64,000 nucleotides of DNA from Planctomycetota bacterium (GTDB lineage Bacteria > Planctomycetota > PLA2 > JAEUHO01): positions 1 through 64,000 of the forward strand of contig JANQJW010000048.1 of the NCBI GenBank assembly GCA_028281445.1. Reading direction: 5' to 3'. Under the pieces are notes generated by a model that was not told where the DNA came from, ran no database searches, and saw nothing but the letters and a program-made list of their open reading frames with translations. The position numbers and the translations under genes are program-made. Position 1 is the first letter of the stretch. Each line of letters starts with the position of its first letter. Below, piece by piece: positions 31,454 to 40,078 of the stretch.

Positions 31454-31854
31454 GGGATTCCGGGCACTCCTTGTTGGAGGTAATAGTCGTCGTCTCGATC
31501 ATCGGTGTCGTCGCGGCAGCAGCCGCACCGCAGTACACGCGCACGGTCGAGAACGCCAAGGCCGATCAGGCGATCGAGACCCTGCGCAGCCTGTGGGGTG
31601 CGCAGCGCATCTACCGGCTCGAGAACGGGGCCTTCGCGGACTCGCTGAAGGCGCTGTACGCGGTGGGCCTGATCGACCGCATCGCGCTCAAGCCGGGTGG
31701 TCCGTTCACCTACGAGCTCACTGGCTCGAACGACGCCTTCCTGGCCGAGGCCGAGCGTACGGGATCGCAGTGGAACGGGAGCTTCACGATCGACGAGGAG
31801 GGAACGCTGGGCGGCTGGCTCCAGAACGCGGGAGGCGAACGTGTCACGCCGTAG
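31450..31854 (+). CDS. Minor pilin / pseudopilin 1
   Basis: This is a 134-residue prepilin-like protein starting with GTG inside the stop of the TPR gene. A very short leader (MRDSG) is cut before HSLLE, with Glu at +5 and the helix VIVVVSIIGVVAAAAAP. A helical stem (QAIETLRSLWGAQRIYRLENG) and a short beta domain follow. The +1 residue is His, not Phe or Met, which is unusual but seen in minor pseudopilins. The size and layout suit a GspG- or GspH-like subunit. It overlaps the next prepilin gene by 14 bases. Confidence 0.85.
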   Translation: MRDSGHSLLEVIVVVSIIGVVAAAAAPQYTRTVENAKADQAIETLRSLWGAQRIYRLENGAFADSLKALYAVGLIDRIALKPGGPFTYELTGSNDAFLAEAERTGSQWNGSFTIDEEGTLGGWLQNAGGERVTP

Positions 31855-32203
31855 TGCATGCGCCGGAGATGACGGCTTCACGCTGCTCGAGCTCATGGTC
31901 GGGCTGTCCCTCCTCACGCTCGTCGTCTTCGGCTTCAACAACCTTGTCGGAGCCCAGGAGTCCCTCGTGCGCGACCTCGAGTCCTGGTGCAAGGGCGCCC
32001 CGACGCTCTACGTGGTACCTCCGGTCGATACGCACGAACGCGTAGCGGGCATGCCCGCGGCGTTGGTGGAAGAGGTGACCACACCGCCGGCTCCGCCCGC
32101 GGCGCCGGGGTACACGAACCGTCTCACGCTCATCTCGCTGGCGCGCGTGCTCGACCCCGAGCGTGCCACCGCTGTCGTCAGCGTCGAGGAGATCGACCCG
32201 TGA
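31841..32203 (+). CDS. Minor pilin / pseudopilin 2 (GspI-like)
   Basis: This is a 120-residue prepilin with GTG start at 31841, preceded by GGGAGG. The leader VSRRSACAGDDG ends before FTLLE, with Glu at +5 and the helix LMVGLSLLTLVVFGFNN. The small C-terminal domain contains a proline-rich turn (EVTTPPAPPAAPGYT). The N-terminal pattern and small size suit GspI. The start lies inside the end of the previous gene and the stop overlaps the next start, so the four pilin genes form one translationally coupled string. Confidence 0.82.
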   Translation: MSRRSACAGDDGFTLLELMVGLSLLTLVVFGFNNLVGAQESLVRDLESWCKGAPTLYVVPPVDTHERVAGMPAALVEEVTTPPAPPAAPGYTNRLTLISLARVLDPERATAVVSVEEIDP

Positions 32204-32685
32204 GTCGTGCGCGCGCCAGTGAACGCGGGCACACGTTGATCGAGCTGACCGTAGTCGCCACGCTCCTGGGCATCTTCGGCGTCGTGTTCGGCCTCGCGGG
32301 TCGCTACATGTCCGGGCAGACCGTGCAGCTCCGACTGCGAGCCCGCGTGGCTTCCGAGCTGCGCATGGCGCTCGAGTTCCTCCGCCAGGACTTCGCGCGT
32401 GCCGACACGGTCGTGCCTGAGAAGGGGCGCTTGCGCATCGTGCGCGAGGATCCGATCACCGACCTCGAGGACCCCAAGGCCTGGGCGCCAGGAACCCATG
32501 TCGAGTACGTCGAGGACGAAGGCCGCCTCGTCCGGATCGAGCTCGACCCGCCGCGAAAGACCGTCGTCGCTCGCCTCATCTCCGGCTTCAAGGTCGATCA
32601 GCCCGACGGCTTTGCCACGCACGTGACCATCCTCGCAGGCGAAGGGCTGCTCGAGCGCAACGTGACGCTCGTCTGGGATCCGTGA
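32200..32685 (+). CDS. Minor pilin / pseudopilin 3 (GspJ-like)
   Basis: This is a 161-residue prepilin with a GTG start at 32200 that overlaps the previous stop (GTGA). The leader VSRARASERG precedes HTLIE, with Glu at +5 and the helix LTVVATLLGIFGVVFGLAG. The remainder has a helix (SELRMALEFLRQDFARAD) and several strands, as in GspJ, which sits in the tip complex with GspI and GspK. The frame is open far upstream but those residues belong to the previous gene in another frame. Confidence 0.82.
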   Translation: MSRARASERGHTLIELTVVATLLGIFGVVFGLAGRYMSGQTVQLRLRARVASELRMALEFLRQDFARADTVVPEKGRLRIVREDPITDLEDPKAWAPGTHVEYVEDEGRLVRIELDPPRKTVVARLISGFKVDQPDGFATHVTILAGEGLLERNVTLVWDP

Positions 32686-33080
32686 TGGCTGCCGCCTGCT
32701 CACACGGCGAGCGGGGCCATGCCCTGCTGCTCGCCACGGTGCTCGGCATCGTCGCCATGTCGGCGTGGGCCCTCGCATTCCTGACGACGCGCGACCTGAT
32801 CCGTACGGAGAAGGTCGTCGCTCAGCGCGCGGAGCGTGATGCGAGCGTCACGCGAGCGCTCGCGCACGCCTTGGAGCTTCTGCGTACGGGCCTGCCCCCG
32901 GACCAGCCGTACGAGTGCGTGTACGCCTTCGAGGACGGAGAGCAGAAGCACCAGTGCACGCTCGTCTACAGCAAGGACGAGGACACCGGGCACTGGACGG
33001 TCGAGGCGCGGTGCAGCACGGAGACGGAGCTCGGCATGCTGCCGGACGCTCCTGAGAGCTTCGACGACGACGACTCGTAG
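32685..33080 (+). CDS. Minor pilin-like protein 4 (GspK/PilX-like)
   Basis: This is a protein of about 131 residues, with ATG at 32685 (GTG at 32682 is an alternative). The N-terminus MAAACSHGERG precedes HALLLATVLGIVAMSAWALAF, a prepilin-like helix without the Glu at +5. Lack of that glutamate is typical of GspK, the subunit at the very tip. GspK is normally about 300 residues, so this one is short and may be a PilX-like or truncated form. Two cysteines (YECVYAF and HQCTLVY) could form a disulfide. It ends three bases before the convergent repeat protein gene. Confidence 0.72.
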   Translation: MAAACSHGERGHALLLATVLGIVAMSAWALAFLTTRDLIRTEKVVAQRAERDASVTRALAHALELLRTGLPPDQPYECVYAFEDGEQKHQCTLVYSKDEDTGHWTVEARCSTETELGMLPDAPESFDDDDS

Positions 33081-33083
33081 CCC

Positions 33084-34565
33084 CTACTTCGGCCAGAGGT
33101 ACCCGCGGCCGGTCTTCTGGTCGCGTTCCATGCCGGCCACCTGCTTGTTCTGCGAGTCGTAGACGCCGATCCACCCGTGCTGCTCCTTGTCCACGGACAT
33201 CGCGCCGACCAGATTGCCGAGGTTGTTGTAGATCTGAAGATCGCCGCCACGGACGTCACTGCGATCCTGCAGCGCCCCCACGGTCTTCCCGTTGACGTTC
33301 GCAACGGCCAGCACGCCGCCGCCGTGCGGTCGGACCGAAACGGCCGCGGCGATGTTGTCCCGCGCGTTGCGGACCTGAACCTCGCCGCCGGCTCCGTCCC
33401 CGCGCGCGAACAGGCTCGCGACGGGCTTGCTCTCCTTGCCGTACGCGCCCACCCAGCCGCCGCTGGGCGTAGCCGCGACAGCAGCCGCGACCTTCCGGCG
33501 GCTGTCGCGGACGTTGACCTCGCCCCCGGCGCCGTCGTCGCGCGCGAACACACCGCCGACGACGTTGCTCTCCTTGTCGTAGGCCCCGACCCACCCGCCG
33601 CCGTTGTTGAGCACGGTCATTCCGGTGACGATCTTGTTGTCCTTGTTCAACACCACGATGTCGCCGCCGCTGCCGTTCGGATGGGCGCTCATGTTGGCGG
33701 CTTCCCGCTCGTCCTTCGTGTACACCGCGGCGATGCCGCCGCCGGACGGGCCCGACTTGATGACCGCCGTGATCTTGCCGGTCGTGTTCAAGGTATGGAT
33801 CTCGCCGCCCGTCTCGTCCGAGCGGTCCTGCATGCTGGCCACGGCCCGGCCGACCCGGTCGTAGGCCCCGACCCAGCCGCCGCCATGCGGTCGCACCATC
33901 ATGCCCGTAGCGAGCTTGCCTTCCTTGTTGCGGACCGTCACCTGGCCCGCCTCGCCGTCGGCGAACAGAGCCACGACCTCATTGCCGTCCGTGCGAGAAA
34001 CGGAAAGGAAGCCGCCGCCGTCCTCCAGCACCGACAGGCCGATCGCGATGTTGTCCTCGGCGTTGCGGACATGGATGTCGCCGCCGCGATCGTCGTCGCG
34101 ATCCTGCAGCGCGGCGACGGCCTCGCCCTGCCTGTTGTACGCACCAACCCAGCCGCCGCCATGCTTGCGGACCGTGAGGCCGGCCGCGGGCTTGCCCTCG
34201 GCGTTGGCGATGACGATGTCGCCCCCCGTGCCGTCTTCGTGATCGAAGACCTGCACGCGGACCTTGCCCTCCTTGTTCGCCACACGCAAACGACCACCGC
34301 TGTGCTCGCTCACGTCGGCTTGGAACACCACGCTCTCCTCGTTGTTGTGGAGGCGCAGCGACCCGCCGGCATCCCCCACGGAGAGTTCCCCGCGGGTTCG
34401 GCCTTGATCGTCGACGAGCACGACACGCTGCGCCTTGAGCGTCCCGAAGGCGGCGTCCTCGGCCGGCTCGGCCTCGACGACGCGGACGGGAAGGCGGTCC
34501 GCCAGGACGAGAAAACCGAGCACGAGGAGGGCGGGGTAGACGATCAAGCGGTCGAAGCGCTGCAT
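33084..34565 (-). CDS. Signal-anchored protein made of glycine-rich tandem repeats
   Basis: This is a 493-residue protein. An N-terminal membrane anchor or signal (IVYPALLVLGFLVLADRL) is followed by about eight tandem repeats of about 47 residues from residue 70 to the end. The unit reads roughly GG-[DE]-I-x-V-x-N-x-x-x-K, then a G-x-x-V stretch, then GGGWVGAYD, then a V-A-x-L-x-D-R-x-D tail. Each unit looks like two strand pairs, so a beta-solenoid or beta-propeller is likely. The family is not recognised by name, though similar repeats occur in Planctomycetota-like genomes. Its gene converges with the pseudopilin operon with only three bases between. Being exported, it might be a surface or secreted structural protein. 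Confidence 0.75.
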   Translation of the reverse strand: MQRFDRLIVYPALLVLGFLVLADRLPVRVVEAEPAEDAAFGTLKAQRVVLVDDQGRTRGELSVGDAGGSLRLHNNEESVVFQADVSEHSGGRLRVANKEGKVRVQVFDHEDGTGGDIVIANAEGKPAAGLTVRKHGGGWVGAYNRQGEAVAALQDRDDDRGGDIHVRNAEDNIAIGLSVLEDGGGFLSVSRTDGNEVVALFADGEAGQVTVRNKEGKLATGMMVRPHGGGWVGAYDRVGRAVASMQDRSDETGGEIHTLNTTGKITAVIKSGPSGGGIAAVYTKDEREAANMSAHPNGSGGDIVVLNKDNKIVTGMTVLNNGGGWVGAYDKESNVVGGVFARDDGAGGEVNVRDSRRKVAAAVAATPSGGWVGAYGKESKPVASLFARGDGAGGEVQVRNARDNIAAAVSVRPHGGGVLAVANVNGKTVGALQDRSDVRGGDLQIYNNLGNLVGAMSVDKEQHGWIGVYDSQNKQVAGMERDQKTGRGYLWPK

Positions 34566-34658
34566 GGAAGTGCCTTTCGTTCGCGGCGTGAGGTGCGTGG
34601 ACGAATACCGGCCCGGCCGCGGGGGGTCAACGGGCTACCCTGTGCCCGGGAGGGCTTC

Positions 34659-35228
34659 ATGGTCTCACTGACGGATCTCTGGTTGGCGATCGTGCTCGCG
34701 GCGGTCGGTGTCTTCGTCGCCAGCTCGCTCGTACACATGGTGATCGGCTGGCACAAGGCGGACTACAAGAATCTCCCGGGCGAGGACGCCATCGGGGAAG
34801 CCATGCGCGCACAGAGCGTGCCACCGGGGCGCTACATGATCCCGTGCGCCGACTCGTATGCCGAGGCCCAGACGCCGGAGATGATCGCGAAGTTCGAGAG
34901 CGGCCCCGTCGCCTTCCTCTCGGTGCTGCCCAACGGCATGCCCGGCATGGGCAAGGCCCTTCTCCAGTGGTTCCTCTACACCCTGCTCGTGGGCGTCTTC
35001 ATCGCCTACATTGCCACGTTGAGCCTGAAGGCGGGCGCCGAGTACATGCACGTGTTTCGTGTGACGGGCACGGTCGCTGTCATGGTCTACGCGGTCCCCC
35101 GCATCGTCGACTCCATCTGGAACGGCATCGACTGGTCCATCACGGCGCGCTATCTCGCAGACGGCGTGATCTACGGACTGGTAAGCGCGGGCGTGTTCTC
35201 GTGGCAATGGCCCGCGGCCGCCGCCTGA
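34659..35228 (+). CDS. Multi-pass membrane protein, unknown function
   Basis: This is a 189-residue protein with about four membrane helices: LWLAIVLAAVGVFVASSLVHM, WFLYTLLVGVFIAYIATLSL, a third around VTGTVAVMVYAVPRIVD and a fourth near YGLVSAGVFSW. Between the first and second helix is a loop of about 75 residues that contains PGRYMIPCADSY. ATG at 34659 is preceded by GGGAGG. The much longer open frame upstream (to 33177) reads antisense to the repeat-protein gene and is not coding. It stands alone between that gene and the repeat doublet. I do not recognise the family. Confidence 0.72.
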   Translation: MVSLTDLWLAIVLAAVGVFVASSLVHMVIGWHKADYKNLPGEDAIGEAMRAQSVPPGRYMIPCADSYAEAQTPEMIAKFESGPVAFLSVLPNGMPGMGKALLQWFLYTLLVGVFIAYIATLSLKAGAEYMHVFRVTGTVAVMVYAVPRIVDSIWNGIDWSITARYLADGVIYGLVSAGVFSWQWPAAAA

Positions 35229-35289
35229 GCGGCGCGGGAGGGCACCCCTCGACTCGGTGCCATCGCTCGGGGACTTCGTCAGGGGTCCT

Positions 35290-35351
35290 CCCCTACAGCC
35301 CAAGGCCGAGCGTTTGCGAGTTGCTGTAGGGGGGGCACCTTGTGTGCCCCC
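35290..35351. repeat. REP-like doublet, second locus
   Basis: CCCCTACAGC (35290-35299) and GCTGTAGGGG (35323-35332) are exact inverted repeats. The right copy continues into an eight-base-pair hairpin GGGGGCAC (35331-35338), loop CTTGT, GTGCCCCC (35344-35351). Layout and hairpin match the doublet at 22141-22216. It fills the gap between a forward membrane-protein gene and the convergent DUF1801-like gene. Confidence 0.7.
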
Positions 35352-35368
35352 GCGAAGCTCGATGCAAC

Positions 35369-35845
35369 CTAGCGGCGGCGGCGCGCGCTGGCGGGGATCT
35401 GCGTTTCGTAGTGTGCGATGAACTTGTCGAGAGGCACGCGCGTGACGGCCCTCTCGATGACGTCAAGCGCCAGATCGTCGACGCTCTTGAAGCGGATGCA
35501 GGCCTTGCCCATGTTCAGCTTCTTACCCGTCTCCTTCCAGTCCTTCTCGAACTGCGCCCGGTGCTTCGCATCGCCGTAGATGCACATGAGATACATCGAC
35601 ATGTGGTTCTTCTGCGATGCGAGGCCTGCGAAGGGAACGCCCTGCTTGGGGTCGCAGTGATAGCCCGCCGGGTACTTGCTGTGCGGCACGTACCACCCGA
35701 TCATCCCGTACTGCATGCCCTCCTTGTACCCCTTGGGCAACGCGCGGTTGATGCTCGCCCGGACCTTGCGGATCGCTTTGCGCCGTTCCTCCGGCAATGC
35801 GTCCACGTACTCCTTCACGGTCTTGAACTTCGCCTTCGCAGCCAT
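35369..35845 (-). CDS. DUF1801/YdhG-like protein
   Basis: This is a 158-residue soluble protein with the YdhG-like (DUF1801) fold. It has the typical N-terminus VKEYVDALPEERRKAIRKVR, the middle YGMIGWYVPHSKYPAGY and the end DLALDVIERAV. The family is widespread, shares the cystatin-like YdhG fold and has no firm biochemical role; a phosphoribosyl-related or iron-related role has been suggested for relatives, without proof. I chose the ATG at 35845, preceded by GGAGG. No signal peptide is present. It stands alone and divergent from the next membrane protein gene. Confidence 0.8.
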   Translation of the reverse strand: MAAKAKFKTVKEYVDALPEERRKAIRKVRASINRALPKGYKEGMQYGMIGWYVPHSKYPAGYHCDPKQGVPFAGLASQKNHMSMYLMCIYGDAKHRAQFEKDWKETGKKLNMGKACIRFKSVDDLALDVIERAVTRVPLDKFIAHYETQIPASARRRR

Positions 35846-36010
35846 CACATCCTCCGGGCTCGTTGCGGCGCCGCAGCGTAACCTGCTACGCTTGTAGAAG
35901 GCAGTGGAATGAAGTGTGCAATCCGTGTTGCACGTTTCGTTCAACCACCTACCCGCGCCCCCCACGCACACGGCGCCTGGACGCGGTACCGGAATTGCTC
36001 AGCAGAGGAC

Positions 36011-36472
36011 GTGGGACGGAACGGGACTCGACCGCCTCTCCGTAAGCGCCTACGCGGCATCCGGCAGCGCGCGTGGCGCCGTGGACTGCTGCAGACGGTC
36101 CTTTCCCTGGTCATCGTCATCGCGATCTTCGCCATCCTGATCCACCTGGTGGTGCTCGACGTCCTCCACGCAAAAGCCGTCTACTACGGTGGGACCGTCT
36201 TGGTCGTCATCTTCGCGGTGCTGCACGAGGGGCGCTCGTGGGAACGCCAGCTCAACCGCAAGGGCGTCCGGCGGGCGCGCCGCCGACTACCGGTCGCGCG
36301 CCCCCTGCTCCGGCCCCTGCGCCGGGCGGCAACCCGGCACGCGCCGCTTCTCGTGAAGCGCAAGCGGCGCACATCCGGCCGCGGCTCGCTGTTCGGTGCT
36401 GCAGCGCTGGGGATCGCGGTCGTGCTGATCGTCTGGAGCCTTCTGCTCGGGCTGAACTACAACAACTGGTAG
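36011..36472 (+). CDS. Small basic membrane protein, unknown function
   Basis: This is a protein of about 153 residues with three membrane helices: TVLSLVIVIAIFAILIHLVV, AKAVYYGGTVLVVIFAVL and LFGAAALGIAVVLIVWSLLL. Between helices two and three lies a very basic cytoplasmic loop of about 50 residues (for example RRARRRLPVARPLLRPLRR). The start is uncertain: GTG at 36011 with GAGG nearby is my choice, while the frame is open back to 35909. The basic loop could contact nucleic acid or acidic lipids. No family is recognised. Confidence 0.6.
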   Translation: MGRNGTRPPLRKRLRGIRQRAWRRGLLQTVLSLVIVIAIFAILIHLVVLDVLHAKAVYYGGTVLVVIFAVLHEGRSWERQLNRKGVRRARRRLPVARPLLRPLRRAATRHAPLLVKRKRRTSGRGSLFGAAALGIAVVLIVWSLLLGLNYNNW

Positions 36473-36528
36473 GCCTGCTGCATCGTTCGCGCCGGCACGT
36501 TTGGTAGATACGTCCCCGTGGAGCCCGC

Positions 36529-37839
36529 GTGCCGCCTCGCTTCCTCCTCCTGTGCCTGCCTCTGCTCGTCGCGGTAGCGCCCGCGTCGGCCGACGAGCGG
36601 GCACTCGCCGACATGGCGCTGATCAGGCTCGCGCATAGGCCGGCGTCGCAGCGGGCCGCGTTGGTGAAGGAGCTGGCGGCGCTGGACATCTCGTTCGAGG
36701 CCTGGCTGGCCGCCATGCGCGCATTCGGTCAGTTCGGCAAGGAGGCCGCGGGCGTCCGCGACGTCCAGGCGGACCTGGACGTGCTCGGCAGCACCGAGAA
36801 CACCCACATCGAGCTCTTCGTTCCGAGCACCTATAGCCCTGCGAAGCCCTCGCCGTTGCTGCTGACGCTCCACGGCGCGGGCGGTACCGGTCACGGCGGC
36901 CACGCACCGTGGCGGTCCGTGGCCGAGGCGCTGGGCATGATCGTGATCTCCCCCAGCGACCGGCGCGGCCGCGGCGGCTTCACGGGATCCAAGGAAGAGA
37001 ACGCAGCAGCATGGGCGGCGCTCCGGTGGGCGCGCCTGCGATTCAACGTCGACGAGTGCCGCGTGTATGCCACGGGGGTCAGTCGCGGCGGACACCTGCT
37101 GTGGGATCTCGCGCTCCGGCAGCCGGACCGCCTTGCTGCGATCGTGCCCGCGATCGGCGGGCCGATGCTGAACATGGCCGGCGGACGCAACAACATCCGC
37201 TATCACGAGAACCTGGTGGCCGTCACGATCCGGGATCTGCAGGGCGCGAAAGACGACCCGCTGCTCGTGGCGAACCTGCGGCTGACGTTCGAACTGCTGA
37301 AGAAGGTGAAGGCGCTCGACGCGCAGTACATCGAGTTCCCGGACCTGGGCCACGGCTTTCGCTACGACAAGGTCGACTGGCCCGAGCTGTACAAGACGCG
37401 TCGCAATCCGATCCCTGAGCGCGTCATCCGGCGCTCGGCGCGCGCGGGAGAGGGCCGCGCGCACTGGGTCGAGATCCTGGAGACGCGCTCGCCTGTGAAG
37501 GAGGTCTTCCGGTTGCGGATCAACGCCAAGTCGTGGAACGCCATGACACGCGCGGAGCAAGCTGCCGTCGTCGCAGAACAAGGCGAAAAGCACACGGCAC
37601 GCCTCGAGGCACAGTTCGTGTCCAAGGGACGCTTCACTGTGAAGACGCGGAGCGTGAAGCGGTTCCGGCTGCTGCTGGACCCGTCGATGTTCGTTCCCGG
37701 TGAGCGTGTCGAGGTCCTGGTCAACGGCCGTCCGAAGAAGGTCAAGGTGAAGCGCGGCAAGGCCGTGCTCCTGGGCGAGTTCGCCGCGCGCTTCGACCGG
37801 ACGTTCCTGCCGGTCGCCGCCGTGACGCTGAGACCCTGA
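36529..37839 (+). CDS. Exported alpha/beta-hydrolase, esterase/feruloyl-esterase-like
   Basis: This is a 436-residue exported hydrolase with GTG start and signal peptide MPPRFLLLCLPLLVAVAPASA. The hydrolase domain (about 90-300) has the oxyanion loop LTLHGAGGTG, nucleophile Ser185 in ATGVSRGGHL and His275 in FPDLGHGFRY. The catalytic acid is not certain. The layout resembles PHB-depolymerase-like and feruloyl esterases. A C-terminal beta domain (about 320-436) with VEVLVNGRPKKVKVKRG matches the extra domain of peptidase-like S9/esterase proteins common in Planctomycetota. The substrate could be a polysaccharide-linked ester. It converges with the large lipoprotein gene with only four bases between. 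Confidence 0.82.
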   Translation: MPPRFLLLCLPLLVAVAPASADERALADMALIRLAHRPASQRAALVKELAALDISFEAWLAAMRAFGQFGKEAAGVRDVQADLDVLGSTENTHIELFVPSTYSPAKPSPLLLTLHGAGGTGHGGHAPWRSVAEALGMIVISPSDRRGRGGFTGSKEENAAAWAALRWARLRFNVDECRVYATGVSRGGHLLWDLALRQPDRLAAIVPAIGGPMLNMAGGRNNIRYHENLVAVTIRDLQGAKDDPLLVANLRLTFELLKKVKALDAQYIEFPDLGHGFRYDKVDWPELYKTRRNPIPERVIRRSARAGEGRAHWVEILETRSPVKEVFRLRINAKSWNAMTRAEQAAVVAEQGEKHTARLEAQFVSKGRFTVKTRSVKRFRLLLDPSMFVPGERVEVLVNGRPKKVKVKRGKAVLLGEFAARFDRTFLPVAAVTLRP

Positions 37840-37843
37840 GCGC

Positions 37844-40051
37844 TCACTTGCGTTCGGGCAGTTTCACGTCGATCCGGCGCGTCTCCCCCTGCTGCAGCAC
37901 GATTCGTCGTTGTTGGCCCCGATGCCCCTTCGCGGTCACGACCAACCGGTGCACGCCCGCGGGGACTGCAGCGAACGTGAAGCGGCCCGCAGGCGACGCC
38001 TCGTCGAGGTAGATGCGGTCCGCCTCGTGGATCGCATCCGCGAGCAGGACATACGACGCTTCGAGCGCCCCTCGCGGGCCGCTGACGTGGAGAACCACGC
38101 GGGCGGACCCCATGCGCAGCGTCCAGGGGCCCGGCGTCCGGAGGACGGCGCGATGCTCGATACGCGCTTCGTCGGTACTCCACGCCACGCACACACCGGG
38201 GCGAAAGAGCGGGCTCGTGACGACGCCCCGCGCGTCCGTTTCGAAGTCCTCGACATGCAAGCTACGCGTCGTCGGATCCCACCAACGGGCCTCGACGCGA
38301 GCGGCCTCGACCGGTGCATCCGCCGCGTCGACGATCCGGACGACGCCGGCCGGCTGCGGCGCGTACGCGAGCGGCTCCGTGCGCACGATCTCGCCGGCCG
38401 GAGGCGGCAGCTCCACGAGGCGTGTGCCGCTCGGCGAGAGACCGACATCCGTGTCCCGCTCGATCGTAAGGCGTACGCTGCCCTGGAGCTGCGTCGGCAC
38501 TACGACATCCTTGCCTACGCGCCGGAAGAAGTGCGCAAAGCGGCCCAGCGTGACGTGCGTCACATCGGGCGGTGCCTCGAAGTGCAACCACGTGGACGCG
38601 GGCCAATCCACCACGGCCGTGCGGCGCCCGTTCACGGGCGGCCCCACCTCGAAGAACCGCGTGACGTAGCCCGACTCGACGGAGATGCGCGCGGGAGCCT
38701 CGGCCGGGAGGTACACGCGTCGCGCACCCGGGCCGGTCTCCACCTCCGCGTATTCGTGGTCGATGCGGCCGTCCGGGCGCGTGAACGCGAGGCCGCAGAT
38801 GGTGTCCTGCGGAACGTGCCCGCTGATCCACTTCACGACCAGCTGCGGCTGCTCCCTGGCCTGCACGAGGATCGAGGCCGGCTTCCCCTTCTCGATCACG
38901 ACGCGTTGCGGCGGTGCGACCCACCGGGACGTCGCGTCGCCCACGATCACGTCGTACGCGCCGGGGTCGAGTGCCAGCGGATCGGCCGGCGCGTCCTCGG
39001 CGGCATCGTCGGACGCGGCCAGGTATCCGTCAGCCGCCCGGTAGACGTAGATGGCGGCGGGCTCGGCCGCTGCGCCGTCCGGCGTCACGACCCGCCAGCG
39101 GACCTCGACATCGTCGGCAGCGTCCAGGTCCTCGTAGCCGCCCTTCTTGCGCACGTCCCACACGAACGGCGTGTCGATGCGCCAGTTGCCGGAGTCGATC
39201 CGCCGTCCGTCGCCATCCGGCGCCCAGTAGAGGTCGAGCATGCTCTCGCGTTCGACGCCGTCCAAGACGAACGACCCGTCGTCCGCGATCCGTGCGATCA
39301 CGCCGCGAGGTGTCGACTCACTGTGGACGACCCGGATATCCAGGTCCGAGGCGTCCGCCCCGACGATCCGTCCTCGAACGCGAACAGCCGGTGACGCCAC
39401 GACCGTGTCCGGCGCCTCATCGAGGAAGCGCAATGCCCCTTCGAAGTAGTCCACGAGAATGCCCACACCGCTGTAGGGCACATCGCCGTTCTCCGCGACG
39501 TTCGGAAGCACGAAACGCCCGTCCGAGTCGGTGACCGCGTTCACGAGCGACGGGGCATGCGCGCAGCCGATCTTGTAACCGATGTCGATACCCGCGGCGG
39601 GACGGCCCATGGCGTCGACGAGGCGTCCGTGCAACGTGCGGCCGGGAAGCATCTCGACGTCTTCTTCCGGCATGACGGCATAGGTCTCCGTCGATGCATA
39701 GCCCTTGGCATGCACGACCCAGTGCGCACTCCACGTCGGACGTTCCTCGACGGGGATGACCGCGATGCCGTACTCGTCCGTCGTTCCCTCCTCGAAGCCC
39801 GGCGCCCACCCGTCGGGCCCCATCTCGAACTCGAGGTGGCGCTTGACGACCGCGCCGGCGATCGGGCGGCCCGTTCGTTCGTCGATGACGCGCAAGACGG
39901 CGACCTGCTCGGGCTCGGTGGTGCCGGGCAGCACTCCGTCGTAGGGCTTGACCCACTCCGCGCGGTGCTCGCCCGGGGGCGGAGGACCGGGACGCTCGTC
40001 TCCGCAGGCGGTGAGACACAGCAAGAGAACGAGGGTCGTTGTGGTCCGCAT
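37844..40051 (-). CDS. Large lipoprotein with carboxypeptidase-regulatory-like (Ig-fold) domains
   Basis: This is a 735-residue predicted lipoprotein (lipobox CLTAC after a short signal). It is built of several beta-sandwich modules of the carboxypeptidase-regulatory/DUF4198 kind: VAVLRVIDERTGRPIAGAVV, LHGRLVDAMGRPAAGIDIGY, VRVRGRIVGADASDLDIRV, GVVRIVDAADAPVEAARVEA, and the C-terminal VPAGVHRLVVTAKGH. These folds act as spacers or sugar/protein binders on the cell surface. I chose the ATG at 40051; the longer frame to 40135 reads into the divergent gene. The start codons of this and the next gene are only 27 bases apart, so their promoters must overlap the neighbours' 5' ends. Confidence 0.75.
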   Translation of the reverse strand: MRTTTTLVLLLCLTACGDERPGPPPPGEHRAEWVKPYDGVLPGTTEPEQVAVLRVIDERTGRPIAGAVVKRHLEFEMGPDGWAPGFEEGTTDEYGIAVIPVEERPTWSAHWVVHAKGYASTETYAVMPEEDVEMLPGRTLHGRLVDAMGRPAAGIDIGYKIGCAHAPSLVNAVTDSDGRFVLPNVAENGDVPYSGVGILVDYFEGALRFLDEAPDTVVASPAVRVRGRIVGADASDLDIRVVHSESTPRGVIARIADDGSFVLDGVERESMLDLYWAPDGDGRRIDSGNWRIDTPFVWDVRKKGGYEDLDAADDVEVRWRVVTPDGAAAEPAAIYVYRAADGYLAASDDAAEDAPADPLALDPGAYDVIVGDATSRWVAPPQRVVIEKGKPASILVQAREQPQLVVKWISGHVPQDTICGLAFTRPDGRIDHEYAEVETGPGARRVYLPAEAPARISVESGYVTRFFEVGPPVNGRRTAVVDWPASTWLHFEAPPDVTHVTLGRFAHFFRRVGKDVVVPTQLQGSVRLTIERDTDVGLSPSGTRLVELPPPAGEIVRTEPLAYAPQPAGVVRIVDAADAPVEAARVEARWWDPTTRSLHVEDFETDARGVVTSPLFRPGVCVAWSTDEARIEHRAVLRTPGPWTLRMGSARVVLHVSGPRGALEASYVLLADAIHEADRIYLDEASPAGRFTFAAVPAGVHRLVVTAKGHRGQQRRIVLQQGETRRIDVKLPERK

Positions 40052-40078
40052 CGCCCCTGACAACGTACGCTGGTACGC

